NCBI GenBank assembly: GCA_031772625.1
Contig: CM062813.1
Coordinates: 764,770,720-764,834,719, forward strand
DNA: 64,000 nt
Reading direction: 5' to 3'
Source of the DNA: Pinus tabuliformis
Lineage: Eukaryota > Streptophyta > Pinopsida > Pinales > Pinaceae
Positions 44,005 through 55,479 of the stretch are shown in pieces; positions within the stretch are counted from its first letter, which is position 1; every line of letters begins with the position of its first letter. The position numbers were made by a program, and so were the translations under genes. The notes under the pieces are model-generated. The model ran no database searches and was not told where the DNA came from. It worked only from the letters and a program-made list of their open reading frames with translations.

Positions 44005-45890
44005 TGTTGGGTCGTTTATATACCATTATTATTGTCACTTTTGAATGCTTATTCCACCCATTTCTACCATTCTTCATCACGTCATTTATCATAATTTATC
44101 ATATAATTCTATTTTACAATGATTTATGCTCTTATGTAAAAATATTATTTATTCTCCTTTATTTCTAATAAATTGATGATTATGCATGATTTTATCAACG
44201 AAAGTTTAATAAATTGGTTATAACATTATTCACCATTTTTAGCCTTCAAGATAATTTCCAGATTGAAGATTTTATCATTAAAAGTGCCAACTCAGAAATG
44301 CGCTGGAATAAGAAGTGACAGTTTTGCGGTTGAGATTCTGAGCAAATGAAGTAGAATATGGAAAATCTGGAACATGGGTTTTGTCCAGAACGGACCCAAT
44401 TAACTTTGTCAAAGAATGGCTTGCCCAAATTCGGCTTGTACTAAGAGAAACGTAGGGTTCTTTGAGCACGATTTTCTTAGATTTGTTGTTGCGGCCGTCC
44501 TCCAAATCTCAGCTGCAAAGCCAAATTCGTCTTGCTCTTTTTGAAAGATGGATGGAAATATATCTTCTTGTTGATCAATTGGTTGGAAACAATCTAATTT
44601 TGTAATAGAAATTATGTTGTACTTATCTTTATTGTAACTTCTCTTTGATCTCTCTCTATTTAAATGAAAACAAAGATCAGAGATGGGGATGATTTTGGGG
44701 ATGGAAAAATGATGGAATTGAGGATTTAGAATTAGAGATTTAGAATTAAGAATTCATGATAGATAGGAGGAAGAAAGGATTGTTTCATGCTGTAAGTCTC
44801 AAAGCTTTAGCTGTTGTAATGATTTCACCATTTAATGATTAATACCTGATTTGGGAGTTGTTGTTCACTCTTTTCATCTGAAGTAACCCAGCGGCGTCCG
44901 CTGGCGGCTAAGGGCCCAGCCTCTGGTGGAGTACGCTGCTGCTGCTCCTGTGTATCATATCTTTACAATTGCTTTCATGTGATGGTTTGATTTCCTTTTC
45001 ATTTCTTTAAATTGTTTTGTTCAGTAATCTTTTGTTTATGAACATTTCGTTGAAATCATAATTGGATTGTGTCAGTGATAGAATTATTAATTATAACTTG
45101 AAATGTCCTTCTGATAATTCTGATCTAATATTGCGCTATCTAATTAAGACTATGGTTCATTTAATTGCTGCTCATTTATAATTGCAATGGCTGTTCAATT
45201 AAGTTACTATTCAATTATAACTACGATTGATGTTGCTTCAATAACTGCAATTAATGTTCATGCTGCTAAGGTTGATGATTCAATTACATTTATAGTTGCT
45301 GTGTCTTTTTAATTACTTAGTTTTGCTGTTCGGTTCCATTTAAGATTGCTGTTTAATTCTAGTATTTTAGCATTGCTATTCCTTTCCATTAATAAATCAT
45401 TTTTGTTAGATGAAGCTTTGCTGTTCATTTCTGTTGATTCATTGCTAGAGTGCTTTTGAAGAGTTTTCCTAGTTTACTTTCAATAGCAGCTTTAGTTCAA
45501 TTTCAATTTCCTTTTAATTGCTTTAAAGCAGGACTCTCAACTGTAGATAACATTGGTTATTGCTTCCTCGTTCCCAGATTGATTGTCTTGTTCCGGTTTG
45601 ATTTCAATTGCATCAATCTCTAGAGGAATGAGTTATTGCTACTGTATCCTCAATTGATGTTTGCTGAGTGAATAGTTGGATTTCAGAGCATTTGAGTTTA
45701 TGTTATTGTTAGATTTCTTTTTCAAGCATTCATTTACTTTTGGGTTTTAAGCACTATACTGCAAAACATTACTCTTGAGTAAATAGCCGCCTCAGACTGA
45801 GTACACTCTTGAAATAAAAAGTCATCCCTGGGTTGATAATTAATGTGAAGGTAATTAGGAGTTAAAAAGACACCTTTTTATCGCTCCACA
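44005..45890. repeat. Solo LTR (1886 bp) inside element C
   Basis: TGTTGGGTCG...GCTCCACA with a 5-bp near-perfect TSD interrupts the element C polyprotein between the RNase H end and the EPFTDDSYKEA block, which are adjacent in relatives. It has no internal region, PBS or polypurine tract, so it is the product of LTR-LTR recombination. The size and terminal block GGGTTGATAA resemble the element A LTR. A TATA-like TATTTAAATG lies near 44657 if the sense is plus. A GC-rich patch occurs at 44888-44945. Confidence 0.85.
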
Positions 45891-46146
45891 GAGCCATTCA
45901 CCGATGATTCATACAAAGAGGCATCTTCAGAGGATGAGGACTTCAAGGAGGTGTTTCAGCAGTTTCAAGGTCAGAGTCATGTGCACAATGGCGAAAAAAT
46001 CATTGAATACCATATCCAAGATGGGTTACTCTACAAGTTGGATAAGATATGTGATTCTAAAGGTAAGTAATTATAGTTGATTAGAGAGGCTCACACCTCC
46101 AAGGTTGCATGACACTTTGGTGTGGGGAAAATTGTGGCTAGGTAGT
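45891..46146 (+). pseudogene. Element C RNase H-integrase linker and integrase start
   Basis: It resumes the frame with EPFTDDSYKEASSEDEDF, then NGLLYKLDKICDSKGK and the integrase zinc-binding start LIREAHTSKVA-HFGVGKIVAR. The stop between A and H is TGA where relatives have Gly. Element B interrupts it at 46147. The rest is at 58905. Confidence 0.85.
46142..46146. repeat. Left target-site duplication of element B
   Basis: GTAGT; the right copy at 58905-58909 reads GTAGC. Confidence 0.6.
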
Positions 46147-47446
46147 TGTAGTGCTATTTTAATCAATCCTAATTGACCAAGACTGCAACCATTTAATTGT
46201 CAACCCAGGGTAGGTCTGTTACTTTAGTGGATTTTGCATTATCCGTGCCAATACACTACAACCAAGGGTGAAAATAGAAAACAGTAAAGAATGTTGCTGA
46301 ATCAATTGTAAAAAATAAATCATTCATGCAGAAATTAAAACACTCTACAGAAATGAAATCACGCTTCACAATTACTAGAGCAAAGATGCGCCACACACTG
46401 TATTGATAACTACACCAGCTGGTCAACTACTATACTGCTAATCAAATATGTGTCACAACATAACATAATTTTGGAACTCAGGTAGATATATTCTACAAAT
46501 TATACATCGACAAAAAAAAACCATACAAAAAATAAAAGATATAAAAAATAATATACAGCTACTATACCACTGTAGTCCCTGCTAAAGAGGAGGGTCCTTC
46601 CTCCCTAGCAGGGGCGCAAGAATGAACACGAGATTAGTTAAGGAATCAACTTGGAAACAACAACAACATCACCGCAGTGTCTTTGATATTAAAAACAATT
46701 AAAAGTTACAAGATCAAAATAACAGTACTCTCTATGTCGTCCCCCATACCTAAGAGATTAAGTTTCTCTTATAGTTATTACATACCCAAAATCAGGAATA
46801 GATTAGTCATGAGAATCTCAGGATTCTCATGCTGATCATAAAATTTAAATAGTTATAACTAGTTCCTAAATATGAATTCTATTCAAATACATCGGTTAAG
46901 ATCATAACCACTTGGATCTGTCACTTTTTAAATAAACAATTCATAACTCCCAATAGCTATTGCATGGAATAGTACCCACGGCTTTTCCAGCTACGGTTTA
47001 ACAACATCCTGTGGTCAAATAATGGTTTGGGATGTAACAACAGTCACTGGGTAACAACAACCTTGTAACGACACGTGAGGTGTAACAACAGTAACCCGTA
47101 ACAACAACATAGTGTAACAACATCATGGTGTACAACAAGATTTGTTCCATCCCGCTCTTAGATTGATCAGTGTGGTTGTTCATCTCAGAACCTCGTTCTC
47201 GCAAGCAACACCTGAAAAAGAGGATAGGATCCAAAAGTCTTCTCCAATGCTTACCCCAATTAGCCATAAAAAAGGAATATTTCATCGTTATATTTAGCAA
47301 GAATGGAAAAATAACATTATGGAAAAATAGGTTGTTCATAATAAGGAAAAGGCGATTAACATGTAAAATTTTGTTGGCTTGGAGGGAAAAAGATCAAAAC
47401 TGGGGAAAGAAAGTATAGGAAATAGGTACAAAAACTACACCCATCA
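46147..47446 (-). repeat. 3' LTR of element B (about 1300 bp)
   Basis: Plus-strand edges are TGTAGTGCTA...CTACACCCATCA. It matches 57595-58904 closely. A cluster of GTAACAACA motifs lies at 47032-47130. Confidence 0.9.
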
Positions 47447-47460
47447 TCTCCAACCACCTG
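47447..47460 (-). other. Polypurine tract of element B
   Basis: On the minus strand, GGTGGTTGGAGA abuts the LTR start TGATGGGTG. Confidence 0.55.
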
Positions 47461-47653
47461 AAGCAATTGCATGTACTCATGAAAAACCTCAGTTTCTCTT
47501 GCTATACCTTTGATGCAAGTCCATAAAATTATAGGCACCAGTAGTGTCTTCACCAAGAAACCTGTATCCCTGAGTAGCCATCAGTTGTTGCGACCATGAT
47601 TCTTCTTCATAGTCACACAAGTGGTAACAGGACCAGTATTCGTCCACCAGTAA

Positions 47654-50215
47654 CTAAATTAGAGGATATTTGAATCTAAGTTCGATCCAGAGGGCTCCCA
47701 ATGGCTGCACCACTCGGGCATATTTTGCTACTTGTGTAACAACAACCACAAAATTCCTGAACTCGAAAGGATCTCCTTCTTGTAATCCAAAACTATAGCC
47801 TTCAGTGGGCTTAAGGCACCCTGTTAGTGCTCGACTTTTCATTTGTGCATAAATATTGAGGCAAAACCCCACAATCCTTTTTCTGTAAGTGGCTAATTTT
47901 TCCCTAATTTTCGGGGTACTTAGGAACAACTTGAACTCACGTCTCAATTCATAAACCATTCTTGATTCTTCCCTAATCCATAATGCTGCCCTTTCTTCAT
48001 TAGTCTCACCTGACTTCATGGCCAAATGCCATTCGATTTGATTCCTCATAAAATAAATGAAGGCTTGAAATTGCAAATCCCCCATATAAGAGAGAACACT
48101 TGCCACCATCTTTATACTGACATATTCACACATCATGTTATGCAAAAAAAACTCACAAAGTAAGATTTGTTCATCAAAATCACAAGCACGAAAAGATTAA
48201 AGAAAAGTAGGAGTAGAAGAACCAAAATAAGATTTGTTTTCAAAGACTACTTTTAATTGAAACAAATAATAACGTTCCCATAAGAACACTAGATATGACG
48301 GGGAAGGCCTCCTGCAACCTAGCAGGTTCAAGGCAAGCTCTTGAAGCTTTGTCTTATCATTTGTTAGATCTAGAACCCATCATTGCAACTGCTGCAGTTG
48401 TTCTTTTTTCTTCTTCATAGCTTCCTTATTCATCTGCTCTTCCCATTCTTCCTTTAACCATTTCTCTCGGAGTGAATTCATCATCTTCTTATGTGCCTTG
48501 AGTGAGATCGTTCCCTCTTGTGGAGAGAGTGCCTGTTGCTTCCATTTTTGTAACTCTGGTATCAATAACATTCTTTTAGAACACCATCCTTCATCACGAC
48601 CTGGTGTTCTCCCACATGCACTAACAATTGAAGGTGTAACAACCTCTTGAGGGTGAAACTGCTCCATTTTGGCTACTGGTTCTTGTGTAACAGCAACGTC
48701 ATCAATGAGTTCTTGTGTAACAACTTCTTTTTCTCCCTAGTTAGCTTCCACTTCCACTGTTGGTTCTTGTGTAACAACATGTCATCCAAAGGTTCTTTAT
48801 GTATCATTTTCCCCTTCGTTAGCTTCTATTTCCACTACTGGTTCTTGTGTAACAACAGTGTCAACTACAGGTTCATGTATATCAGCTTCTTCTTTTTCCC
48901 CTTGGTTAGCTTCTACTTCCATTGTTGGTTCTTGTGTAATAGCAGTGTCATCCAAGGGATCCTGTGTATTAGCTACCAAATTACTCTCTGTGGAATGCTT
49001 CATCTTAGCTGTTGGTTCTTATGTAACAACAATGTATTCAACGGGTTTTTGTGCATCAGCTTCCCAAGACTCACTTTGTGTTTCCCTCGAAACATTGTCA
49101 ATTGCACAAACTCTATACCCCACTACCACTAGCTCCTTGGCATAGGCCGTGCACACAGAACTCGGAACATTTTCCTCCCCGACCCTATCAACAACCTCAT
49201 CCAAAGTATCTAACCCCGGGGCCCTTGCCTCTACCTTATCCTCTGGTAACTTCTTCCTTAACTTTTCATTTCCTCTTTCTAAACTTTCAATTTTAAGCAG
49301 CAAGGATTGGGTCTCATTCTTACTTGGTGAGGAAGGTTCCTCTAGCCGAACCTGCTCTTCATCTTCCTACCTCGCTTCCTCCTTGTTCTTCTCAGACATG
49401 GATGGGCACTCTGGGTGCCCACTAAACCTTACTCTATGTTTCGATCGCTTATCACCAATTGGCTTGTCAACTGGTCTCTTTCTAGCCCTTACTTTCAAGG
49501 GCTGGAGTTGCTCCTTGGTTTCCATTGGAGCTTCCTCAGATGTCCCAACTTGCTTCCTGTAGGTAGTCCTAGCCTTCATTCTCATAAATTCATCCCATCT
49601 CTTGCCCTGGTGACTTAGGGCATCTAACACAATTAGCTTGATGAGGCCATGGTTTGTGATGCAAGTCTCTGGATGCGTAGTTGTCTTCACGATCGTGGCC
49701 ATATGCTTGATATTCTCCAGTAAAAAGTATGGGATGTTTATCTTCAATCAATGTTAAAGGTGATTTAACAATGAGAAGTGGTATTTGAATACAATTGTTG
49801 CCCTTCCCTCACAGGTGATATACTTAATGAGGTAAAGGGAGACATCTTCCCATGGCTGGGGAAGCGACAACCTGTAAATTCCTCTTCCTTTGTTCAACAT
49901 TCGTTCCTCAACTTGGAGAAAATCATCCTTCAAAGAGGGGTCACTGATTTTTCTATTAAACCACCTTTTTCCCTCTATTGGCAATGTTGTCACACGGGAA
50001 ATTACCTCCTCTATAACTTCCAGTTGTAATCCCCCAACCTCCGTTTGATTCCTCTTTAAATTCTTAGCGAATTCCATAGCAATTGCCCCATCTGATCCTT
50101 CTAGCCTTTGGAAAAACTCAAACCAACCTGCGTCTTTAAAAATTTGGCATGCTTCGGGGAAGTTTTCCAATGCCTCTGTTGATTCCGTTTCATGTCGAAT
50201 TTTCATCCCACCCAT
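47654..50215 (-). pseudogene. Element B extra 3' ORF (homologous to the one in element A)
   Basis: Minus-strand frames from ATG 50215 to about 47654. The N-terminal part has SRVTTLP, SLPQPW and LIKYITCEGR, the same blocks in the same order as element A 4638-5100. A basic patch (KVRARKRPVDK, near 49470) and a Leu-rich coiled-coil-like segment (near 49290) follow. Next come degenerate repeats around VVTQEP (49020-48650), a Lys/Glu/Gln-rich helix (48480-48380) and a C-terminal block with YMGDLQFQAF matching LGDLQLMAF in A. Stops near 49750, 49365, 49018, 48725 and 48377 break it. The function is unknown; no transmembrane segment is evident. Confidence 0.65.
48640..49030 (-). repeat. Degenerate tandem repeats inside the element B 3' ORF
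   Basis: About six imperfect units encode VVTQEP followed by an acidic EVEANQGEKE-like stretch. In DNA each carries CTTGTGTAACA on the plus strand (near 48686, 48714, 48769, 48844 and 48934; a variant near 49018). Confidence 0.75.
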
Positions 50216-50299
50216 TGCTACATTGTTTCAATGTTGTTCTCCTCTCTTCTCCTCCTTGAGAAATTCCAAAGTGATTGGCACAATGCTTAGTTGTTCTAG

Positions 50300-51060
50300 C
50301 TCTGCAAACTTTTCTTCTCCACTTCTGTCTGAGAGTTCTGAATGAGGATGCAACGCTTCAATAGCGGGTAAATGGTAGGGTGATGCAGTAAGGTTAAAGG
50401 TAGGAATTTCAAATCAGGATACGTACTGCGCAATATCGTTTCCTTATTAATGCTAGGTTATGGAAGGTCTAGTCTGAGGTACAATTCCCTTTTCAGCACG
50501 ATTAATCATTAAATGATAATTATTACGAGATCATCATAATTTGGTTTTGGTTTAAATGCTCACAGGTCATGCAAAGTTCATGTCATGATTTAATTTGTCC
50601 TCCCCCCTGGTTTAAATGTGATGGTCGTCCTTGGTCGTCAAAAGGATATCACATTAGATTGCCATAATTACTAAATAAAAGAGGATAGCGATATTACTGT
50701 TTCATGATGTACCTGGTGTGACGTGGAGAGAAGAAATTGGTGACGAGGTGCACAAAATTAATTCTGACAGTCAAGGCAAGTGCTCCCGAGTCATGGTGGT
50801 GCATGTTGTGTATCACAATAGATAATTTAATTGGATTATTTCTAGAAGTAATCAGTTGTTATAGCTATAACAACCAAGATGACTGGTATGTATTATTAGT
50901 TTCCGTAAAAGACAAAAACAAAGAACTAAAACAGTCGTGCAACAACATTATTGTAAGATATGCCTGAAATAACAAATGTTGTTTCAAAGTGTGTAACAGT
51001 CGCCACATAGTGGTTTTCAACTGCTACAGAAATTGTCTGTCTGCGCTTGAAAGAGGTTTT
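50300..51060. other. Element B spacer between the 3' ORF and integrase
   Basis: About 760 bp with no coding motif. It corresponds in position to the 3566-4637 spacer of element A. A 76-codon plus-strand frame at 50737-50967 has no support. Confidence 0.45.
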
Positions 51061-51063
51061 CAC

Positions 51064-51116
51064 AGCTAGATTATTTTCATTATTTATTTATTTATTTTGT
51101 TTTTTGTTTTTGTTTT

Positions 51117-51147
<31 letters not shown>

Positions 51148-51300
51148 GTTTTGTTTTGTTGTTTTGTTTTTGTTTTTTTGTTTTGTTTTGTTTTTGTTTG
51201 TTTGTTTGTTTGTTTGTTTTTGTTTTTGTTTTTTGTTTTTTTGTTTGTATGTTTGTTTGTTTGTTTGTTTTGTTTTATTTTGTTTTGTTTTTGTTTTTGC
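51064..51300. repeat. (TTTTG)n / (TTTG)n low-complexity tract
   Basis: About 235 bp of T runs punctuated by G, read as CAAAA-type repeats on the element's sense strand, just downstream of integrase. Long frames through it (Phe-rich plus, Lys/Asn/Gln-rich minus) are artefacts. Confidence 0.95.
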
Positions 51301-51354
51301 AGGTGTAACTCGTCGACAGAGGTTGGTTTTCAACTGTTACACTTATTGAAAAAT

Positions 51355-52590
51355 TAGAATTTTGGCAAAATAGGGGGGTTTTCCCCTGCTCCTACAATCT
51401 GAAGGTCTGAATTCATGACAATGCTAACAAATGAATCCCTTGAAGCAGGTTTATGATATAACTAAAGACGGTGCCCATTTTCAAGCAATGGTGTCCTCAC
51501 ATTGTCAATGTTAACCAAATTCACAGTCCCATTGTCAAAGACTGCATGTACCTCATAGGGACCTAGCCATCTGGTGCAGAGCTTACCCTTGAAATCCTTG
51601 AATCTTGAATCATATAAGAGAGCCCAATCTCCTTTCTGAAACTTGTTCTTCTTGATGAACCTATCATGCCACTTAGCTCTTTGCTGCTAGATAATCTCTG
51701 TTTGCTGGATAGAAATCAACCATTTCTCCTCCAATTCATTGATATTATTCAATCTTTGCTTTTGTGTTGTGGCCAGATCCAAATTCACCTGCAATGCTAT
51801 TCTCAATGTCTTGATTTCAAACTCAATAGGGAATAAGGGATATTTACCATACACAAGTTTGTATGGTGAGAATCTCTTAGTATTCCTCCATGTAGTTCTA
51901 TATGCCCACAACACTTCTGGAATTTTCTTAGCCTAATTCCTTCGATGATGAGCCATAGTCTTGGTAAGAATCCCCTCAATGACCTTGTTGGTGCTTTCCA
52001 CTTGGCCATTTTCTTATGGGTGATAAGGTGTTGTGATTCTATGATGGATTTTATATTTTTCAGCCAACTTTTGGATCATATGAGATTTAAACTAGGGCCC
52101 TCCATCTGTCACTATCTCCTTGGGTATCCCAAAATGGACAAAGATGTCTTCAAACAGGAAGTCTGAAACAGCCTACTCCGTGGCTCTAGTTAGTGCTTTT
52201 TCCTCAACCCATTTTGTGACATAGTCGGTGCAGACCAAGATGTAGGATCTCTGTCTAGATGAAGGATTAATTTTTCCCACAAAATCCAAGTCCCATTTCT
52301 CAAAAGGTTCTAAGACTATTTGAGGCTGTAACAACATCTTATCTGATTGCAGTAGTTGGCCCATCCTTTGGCAACTATCACTTCACAAACTTCTTGGCAT
52401 CTTGAAATATTGTTGGCCAATAATATATTGTTGAAAGGATTTTGTATCATGTTCGCTTGTCTGCAAAGTGCCCTCCACAAGGTTCCTCGTGACAAGCCTT
52501 AAGGATGTCAAAGATCTCATCTTCCCTAACACAACGTTTGATCTGAAAATCTGGTCCAGTGTGATAGATATTCCCATCTATCTAGGTATA
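51355..52590 (-). pseudogene. Element B integrase
   Basis: Zinc-binding region near 52480-52350 (CHEEPCGGHF, DSCQRMG). The core has Asp in CTDYVTKW (near 52225), Asp in TDGGP (near 52095) and Glu in GQVESTNK (near 52000), so the catalytic triad is retained. The C-terminal domain has KGDWALLYDSRFKDFKGKL (near 51610) and ends at a stop near 51355. Several internal stops fall at Gln or Trp positions. Confidence 0.87.
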
Positions 52591-54560
52591 GGTAGCACTC
52601 TGTTGTATGATATTTCTCTTTTCCTTGGAGGACAAGTATTGTGGAAACTTCCCTACAACAAGATAATTGGCTATATCTGCATACCATGGTGAGTAAGTAG
52701 AAATAACAAAGAGATACTCATCAGGGAAAGAATCCTCAGTAGGAATGCAATTGTCATCAATAGTTAACCTAGAAAGAAAATAAGCTACTACATGATCTTT
52801 TCCAAGTTTATCTACAATTGTGATATCAAATTCCTGTAATAGCAATAACCAACATGTAATTATACCATTTGGTAATTGGCTTATTCATTAAAAAATGAAT
52901 GGTAGAGGGGTTAGTGTGTACGAATACTTGATACCCGGTAATATAGTGTCGAAACTTATTGATGGCATGCACTACCGCTAAGAATTCCTTCTCGGTCACT
53001 ACGTGATTGAGCTCATCCGGAGTCAAATTCTTGCTTATGTAATAAATAGCGTAAGGTTTCCTATCCTCCAGTTAGCCCAAAACAACACCTACAACAATAT
53101 CAGATGCATCTGTAGCTATGTGAAACAACAGTTCCCAATTAGGTCCACATAAAACTGGAGCTGCTGATACACAACATTTCAGCTTCAAAAAGGCCTGCTC
53201 ACACTTTCCTGTCCACAAAAATTCCACATCTTTCATAAGTAAGGAGAACAATGGCGATGCAATTTTTGAAAATTCTCTATAAACCTTCTGTAATACCCTA
53301 CATGTCCCAAGAAACTACATACCTCTTTTTTCGTCTTGGGAGTTGGAATTTTTAGAGTTACCTTTATTTTAGCAGGGTCTACCTTGATCTCGTCAACAGA
53401 AATCGAGTGTCCCGGCATGATCCCTTCAGTCATCATCATGTGACATTTTTTGGTGCCTAAAGAAACATTAGTTTGTACACAACATTCCAACACTTTTTCT
53501 AAAATAGCTAATGTTGTTTCAAAAGAATCACCATAAGGTGTAAAATCGTCCATGAAGATTTCAAGGCAGTCATTCAACAAATCAGAAAAAATTCCCAGTA
53601 TTGCCCTCTGAAAAGTTGCTGGTGCATTGCAGAGTCCAAAAGGGAGTACTCTGTATGCGAAATTTCCCCAAGGGCAAGTAAAGGTTGTTTTATCCTGATC
53701 CTCTAGGGAAATATGTATCTGGTTGTAGCCACTAAACCCATCTAAAAATGAAAAAACTTTTTTCGAGAAAGGGTGTCAAGGACCTGATCTATAAATGGTA
53801 AAGGAAAATGGTCCTTTTGAGTGGCCTTATTGAGTTCTATGTAATCCACATAGACTCTCCACTTGCCATTCTTCTTATGGAAAATGACAAGCGGAGACAC
53901 CCATTGACTGTCAGATATCGGATAAATAAAATTAGCATTCAGGAGCTTTTGTAATTCTTCTTTCACTACATCCTTCAAGGTAGGGTTCATGCGGCTCTGC
54001 GATTGTCTAATTGGTTTGCAACCATATTTCAAATAAATGTGGTGAGTTCACAGGTTGGGATGAATCCCTTTCATATCCGTGTAGTCCCATGCAAATTCCT
54101 TTTTGTATTTCTGTAACAGCTGTAACATCAGTTTATTTTGCTCAGCAGTCAAGTTGGGAGTAATGTTCAAATACTTTCCTGGTTCTATTTCGACTCGACT
54201 GCTATCAGTATGTGGAGTGGTTCTCATTTGTTCAAAGCTTATATCTTCTAACTCCTCTTCCTCCTTTGAATTTTCAATAGAAGCGACAAAAGGTGAGTTA
54301 CTAATAAATCCATTAATGATATCATCTTCTATTTCATCCTTGAAATACCGGGCTTTTCCCAAAGTGAGGAGTGGTAGGGAAATATCTGATTCGGGTTCAA
54401 ATTCATCCCACCAGGGATTGTTCAAATCCATATTTGGTTTGGGGGGGTAAAGGTTAAGGTTCTTTGTAGCTTGGCCATCTAAAATCATCATATATCTGGA
54501 TTTACATCCTATAAATGCATCTGCAGTGGCCAATGAGGGTCTCCCTAGAATCAAAGGATG
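52590..54560 (-). pseudogene. pol: Element B reverse transcriptase and RNase H
   Basis: On the minus strand: an acidic linker (54554-54048), then RT with WVSPLVIFHKKNGKWR (near 53890), HFPLPFIDQVLDTL, LDGFSGYNQ, PFGLCNAPATFQR and the catalytic box FMDD (near 53545). The thumb has KKEVCSFLGHVGYYRRF. RNase H is degraded between 53230 and 52830 and ends with LLQEFDITIVDKLGKDH (near 52840). A frame change lies near 53740. Confidence 0.87.
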
Positions 54561-55192
54561 TCCCCTTAGGTTGGATTTGGTTTGTAGGATAAGAAAGTCA
54601 TCCGAATACCTCCAGGAAGCTATTTTTATTACTATGTCTTCTAATACCCCCTAGGTTTAACATGGGACCTATCTTCTAATTCAAGTACAGTAGGCGTATG
54701 TCTAAGTCCATGTAGCCCCAGGGTGGTAAAGAGGTCTTTTTTCATTACATTAATGGTCGCACCAAGATCAATCAATGTATTAGTTAGTTGTTGGCCATCA
54801 ATATAGACAGTGACTATAGGGTTTCCTAGATCATTATATTTTGTTAAAAGAGGTTGAGCAGTCATTAATTCAGACAATTTCCCCATCACGTGTGTGGTAG
54901 TAGGGTCCTTAGGCTTCCTTCTAGGTTTCTTAATGCATAGATCTCGTACTGTTTTGGTATAAATAGGTACTTCTTTAAGATCTTGTAGTAGAGGAATTCG
55001 TACGTACAAGTTTTGCAACTCCCTAAGGAAATCAGATTCAGGTTGTGAGGTCATTTCAATCTCAGTTAATCTTCGAGGATACAAAGGATCCTGAGTCACA
55101 ACATTCGAAATAGTTGTTATAGATGTATCAGCCTTACTTGAGTTGGTTGTTGCAGGAGTAACAGTTCTTCCCGGTTTGGCTATTACATCCAT
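54560..55192 (-). pseudogene. Element B protease region
   Basis: The active-site segment TLIDLGATINVM (near 54760) is the DLGA form of Athila-type elements. Upstream lies PIYTKTVRDLCIKKPRRKPKD, the usual gag-protease linker. The end ILGRPSLATADAFIG is in the next frame near 54540. The reaction is maturation of the polyprotein. Confidence 0.8.
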
Positions 55193-55479
55193 AACAGTCC
55201 ACTCTGTGTCAGTTGTTACAGGTGTAACAACCGCTTCAAGATCTACTGTACCTTCTCTGGAAGGTTCATGTTCCTCCTTGGTGATTTTAGGGGAGTGGTC
55301 GGTTTAATCACCTTACCCGACCGTAGTTGAATTTCATTAAGCCCAACGAGAGTGATAAGGTAAGTCTAGAAGGTAGTCATAGCATCTATACTCTGGGCTG
55401 CTTTATTATTCGGGTTAGGGTTAGGTTGCACAGGTAATTGGGGTCTCACAGGGGGTGTAGGAATAAGAGTTTGGAAAGG

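Noticed and set aside
51047-51357. Phe-rich plus-strand and Lys/Asn/Gln-rich minus-strand frames
   Set aside because: They arise from the TTTTG/TTTG low-complexity tract.
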